64,000 nucleotides of DNA from CAYNFR01 sp964396595 (GTDB lineage: Bacteria; Bacteroidota; Bacteroidia; Chitinophagales; Saprospiraceae): the NCBI GenBank assembly GCA_964396595.1, contig CAYNFR010000014.1:1-64000 (forward strand), in the 5' to 3' direction. The notes beneath the pieces are model-generated. The model saw only the letters and a list, made by a program, of their open reading frames with translations, did no database searches and was not told where the DNA came from. Below, piece after piece: positions 61,970 to 64,000 of this stretch. Numbering within the stretch: the stretch's first letter is position 1; every line of letters starts with the position of its first letter. The position numbers were made by a program, and so were the translations under genes.

Positions 61970-63249
61970 GTGAGATAATCGATGTAATAGCGCGTCAAAT
62001 ATTAGACAGCCGTGGTAATCCTACAGTTGAAGTAGAGGTAATTACGGAGAATGATTTTGTAGGCAGAGCAGCTGTACCTAGTGGTGCTTCAACAGGTAAG
62101 TACGAAGCTGTAGAACTGCGTGATAATGACAAGAATGTTTATATGGGCAAGGGGGTCCTTAAGGCCATCGAAAACGTCAATAATCTCATTGCACCGGAGT
62201 TAATAGGATTGTCGGTCTTTGATCAGCGATATATTGATATGTTATTGTGTCAGATAGATGGAACTAGCAACAAATCCGTTTTAGGTGCTAACGCAATATT
62301 AGGTGCGTCACTAGCCGTGGCGCATGCTGCTGCGGCTGAACAGCAAATGCCATTGTATCGATATGTGGGAGGCGCAAATGCCCATGTATTACCGGTGCCT
62401 ATGATGAATATACTCAATGGTGGCTCGCATGCTGACAATAGTATCGATTTTCAAGAATTTATGATAATGCCTGTAGGAGCGGAGTCTTTCTCAGAAGGGC
62501 TTAGAATGGGAGTGGAGACTTTTCATCATCTTAAGAATGTTCTCAAAAAGAAAGGGTATTCCACTAATGTCGGAGACGAAGGTGGATTTGCACCGAATAT
62601 TAAGAGTAACAAGGAAGCCATTGAGATAGTCTTGGCGGCCATAGAAGCGGCAGGATATAAGCCTGGAATAGATATGATGATTGCTATGGACGCTGCGGCG
62701 TCTGAGTTTTATGATGCTAAAAAGAAGAAATACGTTCTTCATAAATCAACAAATGACGAACTTTCTAGCAGCGAAATGGTTGACTTCTGGAAGTCTTGGT
62801 GCGATAATTATCCTATTTTATCCATTGAAGATGGACTTGATGAAGATGATTGGGATGGATGGAAATTACTCACGCAGAAACTGGGTGATCAAATACAGCT
62901 AGTAGGTGATGACTTATTTGTAACAAATACCAATAAGTTGTCAAGAGGGATCGATGAGGATATCGCTAACTCGATACTGATAAAGGTGAATCAGATAGGT
63001 ACTCTCACTGAGACAATCGAGGCCGTTAATATGGCACACCGCAACAAATACACAAGTGTCATGAGTCATAGGTCGGGAGAGACTGAGGATGTAACTATAG
63101 CAGATCTAGCTGTTGCACTCGGTACAGGCCAGATAAAAACGGGCTCTGCCTCCAGAAGCGATCGGGTCGCTAAGTATAATCAGCTTCTTAGAATAGAAGA
63201 AGAGCTAGAAGATATAGCATATTATCCCGGAAAAGACTTGATTAAGTAA
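61966..63249 (+). CDS. eno: Enolase
   Basis: A 427-residue glycolytic enzyme that converts 2-phosphoglycerate to phosphoenolpyruvate. It has ARQILDSRGNPTVEVEV at the start, the catalytic-loop GASTGKYEAVELRD, GDEGGFAPN, the metal site SIEDGLDEDDWDGW and VGDDLFVTN, and SHRSGETED. It overlaps carA by four bases. Confidence 0.99.
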   Translation: MSEIIDVIARQILDSRGNPTVEVEVITENDFVGRAAVPSGASTGKYEAVELRDNDKNVYMGKGVLKAIENVNNLIAPELIGLSVFDQRYIDMLLCQIDGTSNKSVLGANAILGASLAVAHAAAAEQQMPLYRYVGGANAHVLPVPMMNILNGGSHADNSIDFQEFMIMPVGAESFSEGLRMGVETFHHLKNVLKKKGYSTNVGDEGGFAPNIKSNKEAIEIVLAAIEAAGYKPGIDMMIAMDAAASEFYDAKKKKYVLHKSTNDELSSSEMVDFWKSWCDNYPILSIEDGLDEDDWDGWKLLTQKLGDQIQLVGDDLFVTNTNKLSRGIDEDIANSILIKVNQIGTLTETIEAVNMAHRNKYTSVMSHRSGETEDVTIADLAVALGTGQIKTGSASRSDRVAKYNQLLRIEEELEDIAYYPGKDLIK

Positions 63250-63284
63250 TATTTATATATCTTTATATTTTATAATATATTGAT

Positions 63285-63569
63285 ATGAAATACAAGATCA
63301 AATATCCTTCATGGGCAAACAAGTATTCTCTGACTGTCATCGGTTTTATTATATGGGTGGCATTAGTGGATGGTAAGTATAGCTGGGTCAAGCAGTATAA
63401 ACTGAGATCGCACCTCAATGAAATGGTTGCTTCAAAGGCTATGTACGAGGAAAAATTGAGAGAGGCTAAAATCAATTATCAAAAATTACTCGATAATAAA
63501 GAGAAATATGCCAGAGAAAAGTATTTTGTGAGCAGACCGAATGAGGATGTTTTTATAATAGAAAAATAA
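63285..63569 (+). CDS. FtsB/DivIC-like septum formation protein
   Basis: A 94-residue bitopic membrane protein. It has a short basic N terminus, one hydrophobic segment (about residues 15-30, SLTVIGFIIWVALVDG), then a coiled coil (about 40-75, HLNEMVASKAMYEEKLREAK) and the end YARE-K-YFVSRPNEDVFIIEK, as in FtsB/DivIC proteins of the divisome. The conserved closing region (REKYFV) supports the call. It lies 35 bases after eno. Confidence 0.87.
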   Translation: MKYKIKYPSWANKYSLTVIGFIIWVALVDGKYSWVKQYKLRSHLNEMVASKAMYEEKLREAKINYQKLLDNKEKYAREKYFVSRPNEDVFIIEK

Positions 63570-63573
63570 GTTA

Positions 63574-64000
63574 ATGAGTGTTCTTTTAAGCAGCAACAAT
63601 AGAGTAGCAGTACAAGGATTTACAGGTAGAGAGGGTACTTTTCACTCAGAACAAATGATTGAATATGGTACGAATATCGTTGCGGGTATAGTGCCTTCTA
63701 AAGGCGGTCAGAAGCATCTTGACAGACCTGTGTTTAACTCTGTATACGAAAGTGTGAAGATAGAGGGAGTTGACACTGCTATCATTTTTGTGCCGCCGGC
63801 GTTTGCGGCGGATGCCATTATGGAGTCGGCTGCGGCAGGGGTCGAACTTATTGTCTGTATTACGGAAGGTATACCGGTACAGGACATGGTAAAAGTTAAA
63901 GCTTTCATAGGAGATTATAAAACCAGATTGATCGGTCCGAATTGCCCAGGAATTATCACTCCGGGGCAAGCAAAGCTGGGGATAATGCCGGGATTCATAC
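63574..64000 (+). CDS. sucD: Succinyl-CoA ligase subunit alpha (3'-partial)
   Basis: The first 142 residues of a TCA-cycle enzyme subunit that binds coenzyme A; the gene runs off the right edge. VAVQGFTGREGTFHSEQMIEYG is the CoA-binding Rossmann start, followed by GIVPSKGGQKHLDRPVFNS and LIGPNCPGIITPGQAK. The phospho-His lies beyond the edge. It begins 4 bases after the FtsB-like gene. Confidence 0.97.
   Translation, partial: MSVLLSSNNRVAVQGFTGREGTFHSEQMIEYGTNIVAGIVPSKGGQKHLDRPVFNSVYESVKIEGVDTAIIFVPPAFAADAIMESAAAGVELIVCITEGIPVQDMVKVKAFIGDYKTRLIGPNCPGIITPGQAKLGIMPGFI

Noticed and set aside
63646..63969. Minus-strand frame across the sucD start
   Set aside because: It lies antisense to clear sucD coding sequence and has no features of its own.

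Overview
The window comes from a Bacteroidota chromosome, most likely a Saprospiria-type (Saprospirales/Lewinella-like) organism, probably a draft or metagenome assembly because it contains two 100-N scaffold gaps. The evidence is: a giant repeat adhesin built of HYR/Ig-like, SprB-like, SdrD-B-like and DUF11-like modules; a classical type IX secretion (T9SS) type A C-terminal sorting domain on one secreted protein; dockerin-like tails on others; promoters of the Bacteroidota form TTTG-N19-TAnnTTTG in front of rpsL and rpsJ; and few obvious Shine-Dalgarno sequences. The genus call is inference.

Layout. 1-9438: the 3' part of one giant surface protein gene, broken by gaps at 1742-1841 and 4854-4953 that both sit inside near-identical repeats. 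9538-15117: two co-directional exported proteins, a zinc metalloprotease and a sortilin-like Asp-box propeller. 15158-18089: panB, and divergently dnaK with an elaborate upstream region. 18290-20272: a CPA2 cation/proton antiporter. 20323-26614: a minus-strand run (M12-type metalloprotease, PfkB kinase, threonine synthase, sodium:solute symporter, rarA). 27079-29475: a T9SS substrate. 29750-32527: a hybrid sensor kinase/AraC regulator. 32561-35057: lycopene cyclase and folC, then tRNA-Glu at 35080-35151. 35413-37287: a lysyl-endopeptidase-like serine protease. 37393-42746: inositol oxygenase, an amidohydrolase lipoprotein, a prenyl diphosphate synthase, a glycosyltransferase and a GNAT acetyltransferase.

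42896-60762 is the translation core: the str cluster (rpsL-rpsG-fusA, without tuf) followed by the full S10, spc and alpha clusters (rpsJ to rplQ, 30 genes, including rpmD and rpmJ), all on the plus strand with very short spacers. A strong terminator follows rplQ. Then carA and eno (overlapping start and stop), an FtsB/DivIC-like protein and the start of sucD run to the right edge.

Functionally, the left two thirds is a mosaic of surface and secreted proteins, transport, signalling and scattered metabolic genes; the right third is conserved housekeeping. I found no CRISPR array, insertion sequence, prophage or obvious defence island. The points most worth a second look are the repeat-collapsed adhesin (gap sizes can be predicted from repeat phase), the mix of dockerin-like and T9SS C-termini, the motif cluster upstream of dnaK, an 18-bp perfect palindrome before the GNAT gene, and a complete myo-inositol oxygenase without visible pathway partners.
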